17,000 nt of DNA from Proteobacteria bacterium SG_bin5 (lineage in GTDB: Bacteria; Pseudomonadota; Alphaproteobacteria; Sphingomonadales; Sphingomonadaceae), in the NCBI GenBank assembly GCA_002083475.1, contig LWDI01000002.1, positions 185-17,184 on the forward strand, written 5' to 3'. The notes beneath the pieces are model-generated. The model was not told the origin of the DNA, made no database searches, and saw only the letters and a list, made by a program, of their open reading frames with translations. The position numbers and the translations under genes were made by a program. Below are positions 1 to 9,635 of the stretch, piece by piece; position 1 is the first letter of the stretch; each line of letters begins with the position of its first letter.

Positions 1-145
1 CCCTCCCCCTATGGGGGAGGAGCTTTCTCCGTCGCACGGCGCCCGGCATCACGCCCCTCGACTTCGGCGAAGCCGAAGCCTGTCCTCGGGCTTGGCGAAG
101 CCAAGACCCGGGGGCTCGGGGCGAACGGGCTTCATCTGATTAGAG
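1..145. repeat. Copy of a palindrome-rich repeat, cut by the window start; inverted partner at 4651-4778
   Basis: Bases 1-128 are identical, base for base by eye, to the reverse complement of 4651-4778. The unit starts with a short hairpin of the form CCTCCCC-CTA-TGGGGGAGG and contains a second dyad, ACTTCGGCGAAGCCGAAG, at 61-78. It ends near 145 in an A+T-richer tail (CTGATTAGAG) resembling the left end of the element at 4631. Because the match begins at base 1, the copy probably continues upstream of the window. No coding potential is apparent. Confidence 0.9.
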
Positions 146-362
146 CGGTTGTCGACCGCAATGAATCAAGCCCCTCCCCTTCAGGAGTTTCGGGCCGGGT
201 CATGCCCCCGGCATGACCTAAGCAGTCCGGGGGACTGCTTACCCGAAACTGGGTTGGGGTGGGGCTTATCCTCAAGCGAACGGCTTGCCGCACTGCCCCA
301 CCCCCTACCCCTCCCCTAAAGGGGAGGGGCTATGTGAACCAGATCGATCGAAAACCGCTCTA
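141..362. repeat. MITE-like palindromic element with 15-bp terminal inverted repeats
   Basis: The ends TAGAGCGGTTGTCGA (141-155) and TCGAAAACCGCTCTA (348-362) are inverted repeats with one mismatch. Inside is a long imperfect hairpin with arms at 168-194 and 242-267. Nested within it are two perfect hairpins, at 199-217 (stem GTCATGCC) and 220-240 (stem AAGCAGTCC). A further C/G-run hairpin lies at about 294-331. There is no transposase, so any mobility would need one supplied in trans. Together with the preceding repeat it fills the gene-free stretch before the hydrolase. Confidence 0.75.
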
Positions 363-462
363 GAACGGCTTCAAGTCGTATTTATCTCCGATTCAAAAAT
401 CCGTTCGCTCAGCACGAACGGTGTTTCGGTTTCGTCAGGGCGGTTTTTTGCTAAACCGAGCC

Positions 463-1155
463 ATGGCCATCGATCTGCCCCCCAGCCGCTTGCTCTGGGC
501 CGCCGAGCTGCCGCGCGGCGCCTTCACCCTCGGCGCGCTGCTTTTGCGCGGGACCCCCAAGGAGGGGCCGCGCGGCGATGGGCGGCCCGTGCTGCTGATC
601 CCCGGGCTCGTCATCGGCGACCGCGCGCTGATCCCGATGCGGCGCTATCTCACCCGGCTCGGCTATCAGGCCGAGACTTGGGGGCTCGGGCGCAACCTCG
701 GCGCGCGCACCGTCGGCACCGAGAATGAGCGGCTCCATGCGCGAATCGAAGCGCTCGCCGCCGCGCGCGGGCCGGTGACGCTGATCGGCGTGTCGCTCGG
801 CGGGCTGATGGCGCGGCTCGCGGCGCATCGGCTGGGGCCGGAATTGGTGCGCCAGGTGATCAGCATCGCCTCGCCCTATGCCGCCGGCCCGCGCGCGACC
901 AATGTGTGGCGCGCGTTCCAGCTCTTCACCGGCGAGCGGATCGACGACCCCGGCCTCACCGCGCGCCTCGCCGAACTCGCGCGCCCGCTGCCGGTGCCGA
1001 CCAGCGCGATCTGGTCGGCGAGTGACGGGCTCGTTCAGGGCCTTGCCTGCCACGATCCGCACGCCCGCGCGGTCCGGTTGCGCGGGAGCCATCTCGGCGT
1101 CCATTTCCGCGCGAGCGTGCTGCGCGCGGTGGCGGCGGAATTGGCGCGGGGCTAG
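463..1155 (+). CDS. Alpha/beta hydrolase, lipase-like
   Basis: A 230-residue cytoplasmic-looking protein with no signal peptide. The alpha/beta hydrolase pattern is clear: a hydrophobic strand followed by a PG loop (VLLIPGLV, residues 43-50), then the nucleophile elbow GVSLG (109-113) with Ser111 as the predicted nucleophile. Asp188 (SASDG) and His210 (GSHLG) are placed to complete the triad. The strand LLIPG before a helix-turn and the SPYA segment after the elbow resemble lipase/PGAP1-type hydrolases, but the substrate cannot be told. I chose ATG 463 because the fold begins soon after it. An in-frame GTG at 421 would add 14 residues encoded by the tail of the repeat region. It is the first gene after the repeats, 68 bp upstream of a small gene on the same strand. 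Confidence 0.85.
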   Translation: MAIDLPPSRLLWAAELPRGAFTLGALLLRGTPKEGPRGDGRPVLLIPGLVIGDRALIPMRRYLTRLGYQAETWGLGRNLGARTVGTENERLHARIEALAAARGPVTLIGVSLGGLMARLAAHRLGPELVRQVISIASPYAAGPRATNVWRAFQLFTGERIDDPGLTARLAELARPLPVPTSAIWSASDGLVQGLACHDPHARAVRLRGSHLGVHFRASVLRAVAAELARG

Positions 1156-1223
1156 TGGCCTGCCCTTAAAAAGCCACGCGCGATCGGTTATCGTCCTGGG
1201 ATCGCCAACGCCCGGAGGCGCTG

Positions 1224-1541
1224 ATGCTGTTCTTCATGCTCGCGATCCAAACCGCCGACCCCGCGCCGCCGCCGCGCATGAGCGGGCCGGTGCTGATCGA
1301 CGCGCAAGGGTGCGTCCAGCACGGCCTTCCCGACGAAGTCACGGTGTGCGCCAGGCGGGATAATGGCGCCCCTTATCGCCTCACCCCGCTCGCGCAGCGT
1401 TATGAAAAGCAGCGCGAAGGCCTGCCGCGCGCGGCGGCTAGGCTCGGGCCCGGCCAAGTCAGTGTCGACGCGACCAGTGTGACGCTCGCGAACGGCGTCA
1501 TCAGCCAGCGCGCGATGCTAACGTTTCGGTTGCCTTTCTGA
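1224..1541 (+). CDS. Small hypothetical protein, possibly exported
   Basis: A 105-residue protein not assigned to a named family. A good ribosome binding site (GGAGG at 1214-1218) precedes ATG 1224. The N-terminus is short and hydrophobic (MLFFMLAIQTA) and followed by a Pro-rich stretch, so export is possible but the signal is weak. There are two Cys residues, in GCVQHG and VTVCARR. The block VTVCARR...YRLTPL resembles small sphingomonad proteins of unknown function that share a VTVC-basic-basic motif; this is from memory and not a domain assignment. It follows the hydrolase by 68 bp and stops 80 bp before uvrA, whose own LexA box suggests separate control. Confidence 0.65.
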   Translation: MLFFMLAIQTADPAPPPRMSGPVLIDAQGCVQHGLPDEVTVCARRDNGAPYRLTPLAQRYEKQREGLPRAAARLGPGQVSVDATSVTLANGVISQRAMLTFRLPF

Positions 1542-1571
1542 CGCGCGGCTAGCGCGCGGGCGGTCGCGCGC

Positions 1572-1613
1572 CTATTTCTGCCTCTGGCAAAACCACCAGA
1601 ACAGAAATAGAAC
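1572..1613 (+). promoter_or_regulatory. LexA (SOS) box and overlapping stem-loop upstream of uvrA
   Basis: GAAC-AGAAATA-GAAC at 1599-1613 reads on the other strand as GTTC-TATTTCT-GTTC, an exact match to the alphaproteobacterial LexA recognition motif GTTC-N7-GTTC. It ends 8 bases before the uvrA ATG, where bound LexA would block transcription. uvrA is a classical SOS gene, which supports the call. The right arm also pairs with CTATTTCTG at 1572-1580 (CAGAAATAG at 1602-1610, plus TCTGG/CCAGA inside), giving a 9+5 bp stem-loop that may affect translation if transcribed. Confidence 0.85.
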
Positions 1614-1621
1614 CCGCCTCC

Positions 1622-4618
<2,997 letters not shown>

Positions 4619-4630
4619 ACCCGGGTGCGT

Positions 4631-4979
4631 TAGATCAGAATCGCATTCGTCCGTTCGCCCCGAGCCCCCGGGTCTTGGCTTCGCCAAGCCCGAGGACAGG
4701 CTTCGGCTTCGCCGAAGTCGAGGGGCGTGATGCCGGGCGCCGTGCGACGGAGAAAGCTCCTCCCCCATAGGGGGAGGGGGGCGTAGGCGGGCAAATCACC
4801 TGCCGGGGGCAGGTGATCCGCCGGAGCCCGGCTTGCGAAGCAAGCCGGTGGTCGCGTAGCGAATGGTGGAGGGGTATCGCCCTCGAACTGCCCGGGACAC
4901 CCCTCCGTCAGTCGCTGACGCGACTGCCACCTCCCCTTACAGGGGAGGAGCGAACCAGTTTGAATGCGAACAGCTCTAG
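4631..4979. repeat. Composite repeat downstream of uvrA
   Basis: The left half, 4651-4778, is the exact inverted partner of 1-128. The right half, 4746-4979, is a direct repeat of 10485-10718 with a constant offset of 5739, no indels, and roughly twenty substitutions by eye. The ends, about TAGATCAGAATCGCATTC (4631-4648) and GAATGCGAACAGCTCTAG (4962-4979), form imperfect terminal inverted repeats. Internal hairpins of the type CCTCCCC/GGGGAGG sit near both edges of the right half. The hairpins may also end uvrA transcription, though there is no T-run. No gene is seen between 4619 and 5070. Confidence 0.85.
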
Positions 4980-5098
4980 AGCTCGTCGCGATCACATCAT
5001 CAACGTCGCCCCGGCCTCGAGCCGGGGCTTGGCTTCTTCTTCCGCGGTCGAAAGACAGCCAGGCCCCGGATCAAGCCCGGGGCGACGGATCGGGTCGA
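4977..5098. repeat. Palindromic repeat (82-bp core), first copy, overlapping the GST 3' end
   Basis: The core at 5005-5086 matches 10761-10842 over 82 bp without gaps and has inverted ends GTCGCCCCGG and CCGGGGCGAC. The left flank TAGAGCTCGTCGCGATCAC (4977-4995) matches the reverse complement of the right flank of the second copy (10855-10873), so the full unit is probably symmetrical and each copy has lost one side. The right side merges into the GST coding region. Confidence 0.8.
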
Positions 5099-5796
5099 TC
5101 ACCCATCGCTCGCTTTCGAGCCAGGGAGCGCCGCCGACCCGCCGTTCGATTCAGCCGCGGGGGCGGGCCCATGTCGGCGCGCGCCATCGGCACGAAGCCG
5201 GGCAGCGCCGCGACGCGCTCGAGCCAATCCATGATCGCGGGATAGGGGCCAAGGTTCACGCCGCCCTCGTCGGCATGTGCCAGGAAGCTGTAATTGGCGA
5301 CATCGGCGATCGTCGGCGCGGGGCCGGCGAGAAAGGCGCGGGTTTCGAGCTCGGCGTCGAGGATCGCGCAATATTTATGCGCGATCGCCACCGCCTGATC
5401 GATGTCGAGGCGCACCCCATAGACGTGATGCAGCCGCGCGTCGGCGCAACCGAATTCGAGCGGCCCGGCGGCGAACCCCAGGAAGCGTGCCACTTCGGCC
5501 GCCGCCACCGGATCCTCGGGCAGCCAGCGCCGCTCGCGATCGTAACGCAGCGCGAGATAAGTGAGGATGCCGAGCGAATCGAACAGCCGGATCGGGCCGT
5601 CTTCGATCGCGGGCAATTGGCCGAGCGGGTTGATCGCGAGAAAGGCCGCGCTCTTATGCTCGCCTTGGCGCAGCGACACCGGCACCAGGCTATAGGACAG
5701 GCCGAGCAGCGAGAGCATCAGCTGGACGCGGTGGGCATGGCCCGAATGAACGTCCCAATAAAGGCGGATCGGCGCGTTCTGAGTCGGTGCGTGCAT
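5071..5796 (-). CDS. Glutathione S-transferase family protein
   Basis: A 241-residue cytosolic protein. The N-terminal thioredoxin-like domain (about 10-88) shows the start IRLYWDVHSGHAHRVQLML, the cis-proline segment GQLPAI (Pro62) and the glutathione-binding DS pair (Asp73-Ser74). Ser18 sits where the catalytic Ser/Tyr/Cys is usually found. The helical C-domain carries the N-capping box motif in PTIADVANYS and a final GFVPM segment. Substrate is unknown. ATG 5796 is chosen because the domain begins at once and AAAGGG lies upstream; an earlier in-frame codon at 5886 would add 30 unconserved residues. After about residue 212 the sequence becomes basic and low-complexity, and the last residues (PSPRA) plus the stop lie in the adjacent repeat, so the tail is probably not ancestral. 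It follows the LysR gene on the same strand by 141 bp. Confidence 0.88.
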   Translation of the reverse strand: MHAPTQNAPIRLYWDVHSGHAHRVQLMLSLLGLSYSLVPVSLRQGEHKSAAFLAINPLGQLPAIEDGPIRLFDSLGILTYLALRYDRERRWLPEDPVAAAEVARFLGFAAGPLEFGCADARLHHVYGVRLDIDQAVAIAHKYCAILDAELETRAFLAGPAPTIADVANYSFLAHADEGGVNLGPYPAIMDWLERVAALPGFVPMARADMGPPPRLNRTAGRRRSLARKRAMGDRPDPSPRA

Positions 5797-5910
5797 AGGG
5801 CCCTTTGCGATCGAAGGTGCTCTGGGCACCCAATTCGGCGCTGGCCCTTGCCCGTAACGTTTCCGAAATTCAAGATCGTGAAACAATCAGGTGGATTAAA
5901 CCGACACAAT

Positions 5911-5926
5911 GTTCCCTCAATGGAAC
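5911..5926. promoter_or_regulatory. Inverted repeat GTTCC-N6-GGAAC between the LysR gene and the GST gene
   Basis: GTTCCCTCAATGGAAC is a perfect 5-bp dyad with a 6-base centre, 115 bp upstream of the GST start and just past the LysR stop codon. It could be an operator for the GST or part of the lysR 3' end. Although GGAAC resembles an EcfG -35 element, neither strand has CGTT at 16-18 bases, so it is not called as such. Confidence 0.3.
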
Positions 5927-5937
5927 TGTCCGTTTCG

Positions 5938-6834
5938 TTAATTGATCACGCGGTGCGCGCGCAGCCGCTGCACCGCCAGATCGACGAAGGTGCGCACCGT
6001 CGCCGAGGCGCGGCGGCCCTCGGGATGGACGACATGGATCGGCATCGGCTCTTCCTCATAGCCGGTGAGCACGGTCTGCAGCCGCCCGGCGATCAATTCG
6101 TCGCCGATCGCATAGGAGAGGATGCGCGTGAGGCCCCAGCCCGCGACCGCCGCGTCGATCGCGGCGCGGTTGGTGAGCGTGCGCAGCCGCGGCTCGATCT
6201 TCACCGCGATCCGCCCATCGGCGCCGAAGCGCCAATCGAGCGACGTCCAGGCCGAGGTCGAGGCGATGATCCGGTGCTTGGCGAGATCGCCGGGCACCTG
6301 CGGAATGCCGTGGCGCGCGAGATAATCGGGGCTTGCGCAAATCACCCGCCGCACCGCGCCGACACGCGCGGCGGCATGGCTCGAATCGGGCAAATGGCCG
6401 ATGCGCACCGCGACGTCGATCCCCTCCTCGACCAGATTGACGACCCGATCGACGAAGATCGCCTGCGCCTGCACCGCCGGGTGAAGATCGAGATAATCGA
6501 GCAAAATAGGCAGGATATATTGCTCGCCGAACAAGACCGAGGCGGTGACGGTGAGCGTGCCGCTGGGATTGGCGTGGCGCCCGGCGGCGGCGGCTTCGGC
6601 CTCGGCGATATCGGCCAGGATGCGGCGGCAATCCTCGAAATAGCGTTCGCCGGTTTCGGTGAGCTTCACCAGCCGGGTGGTGCGGGTGAACAGCCGCGCG
6701 CCGATCGTTTCTTCGAGCATCGCGATCGCGCGGGTGACGGCGGGGGGACTCATGTTGAGCTGGCGCGCGGCCTCGGCGAAGCCCCCCGCTTCGGCGGCCT
6801 TCACGAACACGCGCATCGCATGGAGCCGGGCCAT
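5938..6834 (-). CDS. LysR-type transcriptional regulator
   Basis: A 298-residue regulator of usual LysR size. The winged helix-turn-helix covers about residues 1-62: FVKAAEAGGFAEAARQLNMS is followed by PPAVTRAIAMLEETIGARLF and the wing TRTTRLVKLTETGERYF. The rest is the periplasmic-binding-protein-like effector domain, beginning with the typical SGTLTVTAS segment and including DVAVRIG. ATG 6834 is preceded by GGAGTGG and matches the family N-terminus; a second Met six codons in is also possible. The gene is divergent from the DUF1348 gene (93 bp between starts), the usual layout for a LysR protein controlling its neighbour. The effector is unknown. The GST gene downstream on the same strand may be a second target or merely adjacent. 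Confidence 0.93.
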   Translation of the reverse strand: MARLHAMRVFVKAAEAGGFAEAARQLNMSPPAVTRAIAMLEETIGARLFTRTTRLVKLTETGERYFEDCRRILADIAEAEAAAAGRHANPSGTLTVTASVLFGEQYILPILLDYLDLHPAVQAQAIFVDRVVNLVEEGIDVAVRIGHLPDSSHAAARVGAVRRVICASPDYLARHGIPQVPGDLAKHRIIASTSAWTSLDWRFGADGRIAVKIEPRLRTLTNRAAIDAAVAGWGLTRILSYAIGDELIAGRLQTVLTGYEEEPMPIHVVHPEGRRASATVRTFVDLAVQRLRAHRVIN

Positions 6835-6844
6835 TGCCCACTCC

Positions 6845-6863
6845 GCAACAAAATTGTCGTTGC
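6845..6863. promoter_or_regulatory. Candidate LysR operator in the divergent promoter region
   Basis: GCAAC-AAAATTGTC-GTTGC is a 5-bp inverted repeat in the 93-bp gap between the LysR gene and the DUF1348 gene, about 10 bp upstream of the LysR start. It is one of the few A+T-rich spots there. LysR proteins usually bind dyads of the T-N11-A kind in such gaps. The match is short and could be chance. Confidence 0.3.
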
Positions 6864-6927
6864 ATGGCTGTATCGCTTCGAGCCGCGCAATGCTAGCGAA
6901 ACGCGCAACCCCTTGGAGGAGGCGGAA

Positions 6928-7389
6928 ATGCGACCACCCTTGCCCCCCTTCACCGCAGCGAGTGCCGCCGAAAAGGCGCGCCGCGCCGAGGATGCCTGGA
7001 ACGGCCGCGATCCGGCGCAGGTTGCGCTCGCTTATACGCCCGACTGCTGGTGGCGGAACCGCGACCGTTTTCTCGTCGGGCGCGCGGCGATCATCGCCTT
7101 GCTCACCGAGAAATGGACGCGCGAGCTCGATTATCGGCTGGTCAAGGAAGTCTGGGCGTTCGGCGACGATCGCATCGCGGTGCGCTTCGCTTATGAATGC
7201 CGCGACGCGGCGGGAGAGTGGTGGCGCTGCCACGGTAACGAACAATGGGCGTTCGACGCGGCAGGGTTGATGACGCGGCGCGAGGCATCGGTGAACGATA
7301 TTCGCATTACCGAGGCGGAGCGTTTGTTCCGCTGGCCGCTCGGCTCGCGCCCGGCGGACCATCCGGGGCTGAGCGATTTGGGGCTTTAG
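6928..7389 (+). CDS. DUF1348 / nuclear transport factor 2-like protein
   Basis: A 153-residue cytosolic protein with the hallmarks of the DUF1348 branch of the NTF2/SnoaL-like superfamily: RPPLPPFT at the start, EDAWNGRDPAQVALAYTPD, WRNRDRFLVGRAAI, ELDYRLVKEVWAFGDDRIAVRFAYE, and the C-terminal HPGLSDLGL. The fold is a small alpha+beta cone with a pocket; no enzymatic role is established, and its aromatic-rich lining suits a small hydrophobic ligand. ATG 6928 has a strong ribosome binding site (GGAGGAGG at 6915-6922). The reading frame stays open far upstream to about 4813, but that extension is antisense to the GST and LysR genes and is not coding. Its divergent position suggests control by the LysR protein. 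Confidence 0.9.
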   Translation: MRPPLPPFTAASAAEKARRAEDAWNGRDPAQVALAYTPDCWWRNRDRFLVGRAAIIALLTEKWTRELDYRLVKEVWAFGDDRIAVRFAYECRDAAGEWWRCHGNEQWAFDAAGLMTRREASVNDIRITEAERLFRWPLGSRPADHPGLSDLGL

Positions 7390-7462
7390 CGACGTCGGGG
7401 CCGGGGGAAGCCGGCCGGTCCCGCGGCCGTCGGTTCGTGAGCCTCGCCTATCCCTCAACCAC

Positions 7463-7490
7463 GTCACCCCGGCTCGGGGGCCGGGGTGAC
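7463..7490. terminator. GC-rich hairpin between the DUF1348 gene and scpA
   Basis: GTCACCCCGGC and GCCGGGGTGAC form a perfect 11-bp stem around a 6-base loop. It lies 73 bp after the DUF1348 stop and has no T-run, so it may be a repeat-type palindrome that also blocks read-through into scpA. A second weaker dyad (GGCCGGGGGAAGCCGGCC) precedes it at about 7399-7416. Confidence 0.5.
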
Positions 7491-7538
7491 GGCAGTGCTT
7501 GCTGGTAGGGGGGACTTAGCCATGCTCAGCCGCCCAAT

Positions 7539-7566
7539 TTGACCCCGCGCCGCGCGCGCTTATGCT
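7539..7566 (+). promoter_or_regulatory. Predicted sigma-70 promoter of scpA, giving a leaderless mRNA
   Basis: TTGACC (7539-7544), 16 bases, TATGCT (7561-7566). Transcription starting 6-7 bases past the -10 box would begin at or beside the GTG start codon at 7573. No Shine-Dalgarno lies upstream of that codon, which fits a leaderless transcript. Confidence 0.6.
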
Positions 7567-7572
7567 CGGCGC

Positions 7573-8295
7573 GTGTCCGACACGCTCACGCTCGATATCG
7601 ATGGCTGGGAAGGCCCGCTCGATCTGTTGCTCGCGCTCGCGCGCACGCAAAAGGTCGATCTGCGCGCGATCTCGATCCTCGAACTGGTCGAGCAATATCT
7701 GGGCTTCATCGAGCGCGCGCGGGCGCTGAAGCTGGAGGTGGCGGCCGATTATCTGGTGATGGCCGCCTGGCTCGCTTATTTGAAATCAGGCCTGTTGCTG
7801 CCGCGCGATCCCGAGCAAGAGCCCGATCCGCAGGAACTCGCGCTGCGGCTGCAATTGCGGCTCGAACGGCTCGAGGCGATGCGCGAGGCGGGCGCGCGGC
7901 TGATGGCGGGCGATCGGCTGGGGCGCGACGTTTTCGCGCGCGGCGCGCCCGAAGGCCTGCGGGTCGAGCGCAAGGCGGCGTGGCGAGCCGAGCTTTACGC
8001 GCTGATCGCGGCTTATGGCCAAGTCTCCGCGCGCACCCGCCCGGTGATGCACGTCGTCGCCGATCGCCCGGTGATGACGCTCGACACCGCGCTCGAACGG
8101 CTGCGCGATATGATCGGTCTCACCCCCGATTGGCGCGCGCTCCAGGCGTTCCTGCCGGCGGGGACGGGCGAGGCCTATCGCCGCTCCGCGCTCGCCTCGT
8201 CCTTCGTGGCGGCGCTCGAACTCGCGCGCCAGGGCAAGGTCGAGCTGCGCCAGCACGAGCCCTTCGCGCCGCTCTATCTGCGGGGGGCGGGGTGA
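7573..8295 (+). CDS. scpA: Segregation and condensation protein A (ScpA)
   Basis: The 240-residue kleisin of the bacterial SMC-ScpAB condensin complex, which bridges the SMC heads and organises the nucleoid. The N-terminal domain has the family signature: DGWEGPLDLLLALARTQKVD, then ISILELVEQYLGFI and the AADYLVMAAWLAYLKSGLLLP helix. The C-terminal winged helix contains SSFVAALELARQGKVELRQ. The start is GTG 7573 (VSDTLTLDIDGW), the only in-frame start fitting the family, and its promoter suggests a leaderless mRNA. scpB follows after 139 bp occupied mostly by a palindromic repeat. In other sphingomonads I recall nagZ upstream of scpA; here repeats and the DUF1348 gene take that place. Confidence 0.96.
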   Translation: MSDTLTLDIDGWEGPLDLLLALARTQKVDLRAISILELVEQYLGFIERARALKLEVAADYLVMAAWLAYLKSGLLLPRDPEQEPDPQELALRLQLRLERLEAMREAGARLMAGDRLGRDVFARGAPEGLRVERKAAWRAELYALIAAYGQVSARTRPVMHVVADRPVMTLDTALERLRDMIGLTPDWRALQAFLPAGTGEAYRRSALASSFVAALELARQGKVELRQHEPFAPLYLRGAG

Positions 8296-8327
8296 GCGGG
8301 CGGGCGGCGCGACCGCGCCGGGGATCG

Positions 8328-8411
8328 CGCGTCGCCCCTGCGGAGGCAGGGGCCTCAAGCAACGGTGGCGCTGCGTTCCGCAAAGGCCCCAGCTTTCGCT
8401 GGGGCGACGCT
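8328..8411. repeat. Palindromic repeat between scpA and scpB
   Basis: Arms at 8328-8353 and 8386-8411 (both ending in GCGTCGCCCC/GGGGCGACGC) are near-perfect inverted repeats, each with its own inner hairpin, CCCCTGCGGAGGCAGGGG and CCCCAGCTTTCGCTGGGG. This double-hairpin type is widespread between sphingomonad genes. Lying inside an operon, it would appear in the scpAB mRNA as a stable structure that could attenuate or stabilise it. Confidence 0.85.
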
Positions 8412-8434
8412 TTTGGGCGGCGGGGGGACGCCGG

Positions 8435-9004
8435 ATGACCGACCCCTTCACCCGCGCGGTCGAGGCCGTGGTCTTCGCCGCCGACCAACCGCTGACCATC
8501 GAGGCGATTCGCGCGCATGTCGGCGAGGGCGACGTGCGCGCCGCGCTCGACGCCATCGCCGCGCATCACGCGGGGCGCGGCTTCGAACTGGTGCGGCGCG
8601 GCGAGCGCTGGCATTTCCAGACGGCGGCCGATCTCGCGCATCTGCTGCGCCGCGACCGCGAGGAGGTGAAGAAGCTCAGCCGCGCGGCGATCGAGACGCT
8701 GGCGATCATCGCCTATCACGAACCGGTCACCCGCGCCGAGATCGAGGCGATTCGCGGCGTCGCCATCTCCAAGGGCACGCTCGACGTGTTGATGGAGGCG
8801 CTCTGGGTGCGCCCGGCCGGGCGGCGCGAGAGCCCGGGGCGGCCGCTCACCTATGCCACCACCCCGCAGTTTCTCGCGCATTTCGGCCTCGCCAGCCGCC
8901 GCGATCTGCCCGGAATCGACGATTTGCGCGCCGCGGGCTTGCTCGACCCGATCGATCTCGCGCTCGAGCGGATCGAGGTGGCAAATGGCGACGAGGACGC
9001 CTAG
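8435..9004 (+). CDS. scpB: Segregation and condensation protein B (ScpB)
   Basis: A 189-residue partner of ScpA in the SMC condensin complex. It has two winged-helix domains: about 1-75 (AVEAVVFAADQPLTIEAIRA) and 80-160, the latter with the highly conserved LSRAAIETLAIIAYHEPVTRAEIEAIRGV, followed by GTLDVLMEALWVRPAGRRESPGRPLTYATT. Length and motif order are normal. ATG 8435 begins right at the domain; the ribosome binding site is only a weak G-run in GGGGGGACGCCGG. tatA follows after 32 bp on the same strand, so the five genes from scpA to tatC probably form one transcription unit, as is common in sphingomonads. Confidence 0.96.
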   Translation: MTDPFTRAVEAVVFAADQPLTIEAIRAHVGEGDVRAALDAIAAHHAGRGFELVRRGERWHFQTAADLAHLLRRDREEVKKLSRAAIETLAIIAYHEPVTRAEIEAIRGVAISKGTLDVLMEALWVRPAGRRESPGRPLTYATTPQFLAHFGLASRRDLPGIDDLRAAGLLDPIDLALERIEVANGDEDA

Positions 9005-9036
9005 ATAGGCGCGACATTGGCTTTTGGAGAAAAGAC

Positions 9037-9231
9037 ATGGGTGGTTTCAGCCTGATGCACTGGCTGCTGTTCGGCGGCGTGGCGATTCTGGTGCTGGGCG
9101 GCGGTCGCTTCTCGGCGATGATGGGCGATGTCGCCAAGGGCGTGAAGCAGTTCAAAAAGGGCCTGGCCGAGGAAGACGAGGCGAAGCCCGCGCAGATCGA
9201 CACCAAGGAAGCGCCCGCGCCCAAGGACTGA
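9037..9231 (+). CDS. tatA: Sec-independent protein translocase subunit TatA
   Basis: A 64-residue inner-membrane protein that multimerises to form the conducting part of the twin-arginine translocon. One transmembrane helix (about 6-21, LMHWLLFGGVAILVLG) is followed by the amphipathic helix SAMMGDVAKGVKQFKKGLAEED and an acidic, Pro/Ala-rich tail. At the hinge, where most TatA proteins have FG, this one reads LG followed by GGR. The start is ATG 9037 with GGAGA 7-11 bases upstream. It is the first of three tightly packed tat genes; tatB starts two bases after its stop. Confidence 0.95.
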   Translation: MGGFSLMHWLLFGGVAILVLGGGRFSAMMGDVAKGVKQFKKGLAEEDEAKPAQIDTKEAPAPKD

Positions 9232-9233
9232 CC

Positions 9234-9635
9234 TTGTTCGGTATCGATTCCTCCGAGCTGCTGCTGATCGCGATCGTCGCGCTGGTGGTGATCGGACCGA
9301 AGGATTTGCCCAAGGTGATGCGCATCGTCGGCCATTGGGTCGGGCGCGCGCGCGGCGCCGTGCGCCAATTTCGCGACGGGTTCGACCAGATGCTGCGCGA
9401 GGCCGAGCTGAAGGAGCTCGAAGCCAAATGGGCCGCCGAAAATGAGCGGATCATGAAGCAATTTCCGGCGGGCCAGCCGGCGATGCTCGCGGGCGTCGAT
9501 CCCAACGAGGCGCCGCCGGTGATGACTCCGCAACCCGTGGTGTGGACGCCACCCGCGCCCGCCTATCCCGCGCCGAGCGACGACGAGATCGCCGCCGCCG
9601 AAGGCATTCCGCCCGCCGCCGAGCCACGCCCGTGA
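9234..9635 (+). CDS. tatB: Sec-independent protein translocase subunit TatB
   Basis: A 133-residue partner of TatC in twin-arginine signal recognition. The short N-terminal membrane helix (SELLLIAIVALVVIGPKDLP, residues 7-26) is followed by the amphipathic helix and a coiled-coil-like charged stretch (REAELKELEAKWAAENERI). The C-terminal tail is Pro-rich. The start is taken as TTG 9234, because translation then begins with the canonical (M)FGIDSSELL and no ATG or GTG is nearby. It lies two bases after the tatA stop, suggesting translational coupling, and its stop overlaps the tatC start. Confidence 0.94.
   Translation: MFGIDSSELLLIAIVALVVIGPKDLPKVMRIVGHWVGRARGAVRQFRDGFDQMLREAELKELEAKWAAENERIMKQFPAGQPAMLAGVDPNEAPPVMTPQPVVWTPPAPAYPAPSDDEIAAAEGIPPAAEPRP

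Noticed and set aside
421..462. GTG 421 as the start of the alpha/beta hydrolase
   Set aside because: The extra 14 residues derive from sequence at the edge of the repeat region and are not needed by the fold; ATG 463 is preferred, though not proven.
4631..5098. Repeat clusters as a CRISPR array
   Set aside because: Repeats are long, palindromic and few, without regular unique spacers, and no cas genes are present.
5911..5940. GGAAC at 5922-5926 (and its dyad partner) as an EcfG promoter
   Set aside because: Neither orientation has CGTT or GTT at a spacing of 16-18; the only nearby CGTT on the plus strand is 9 bases away.
4813..6927. Long plus-strand open frame leading into the DUF1348 gene (858 codons in all)
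   Set aside because: It is antisense to the GST and LysR genes and begins in repeats. High GC keeps such frames open. Family similarity begins only at ATG 6928, which has a strong ribosome binding site.
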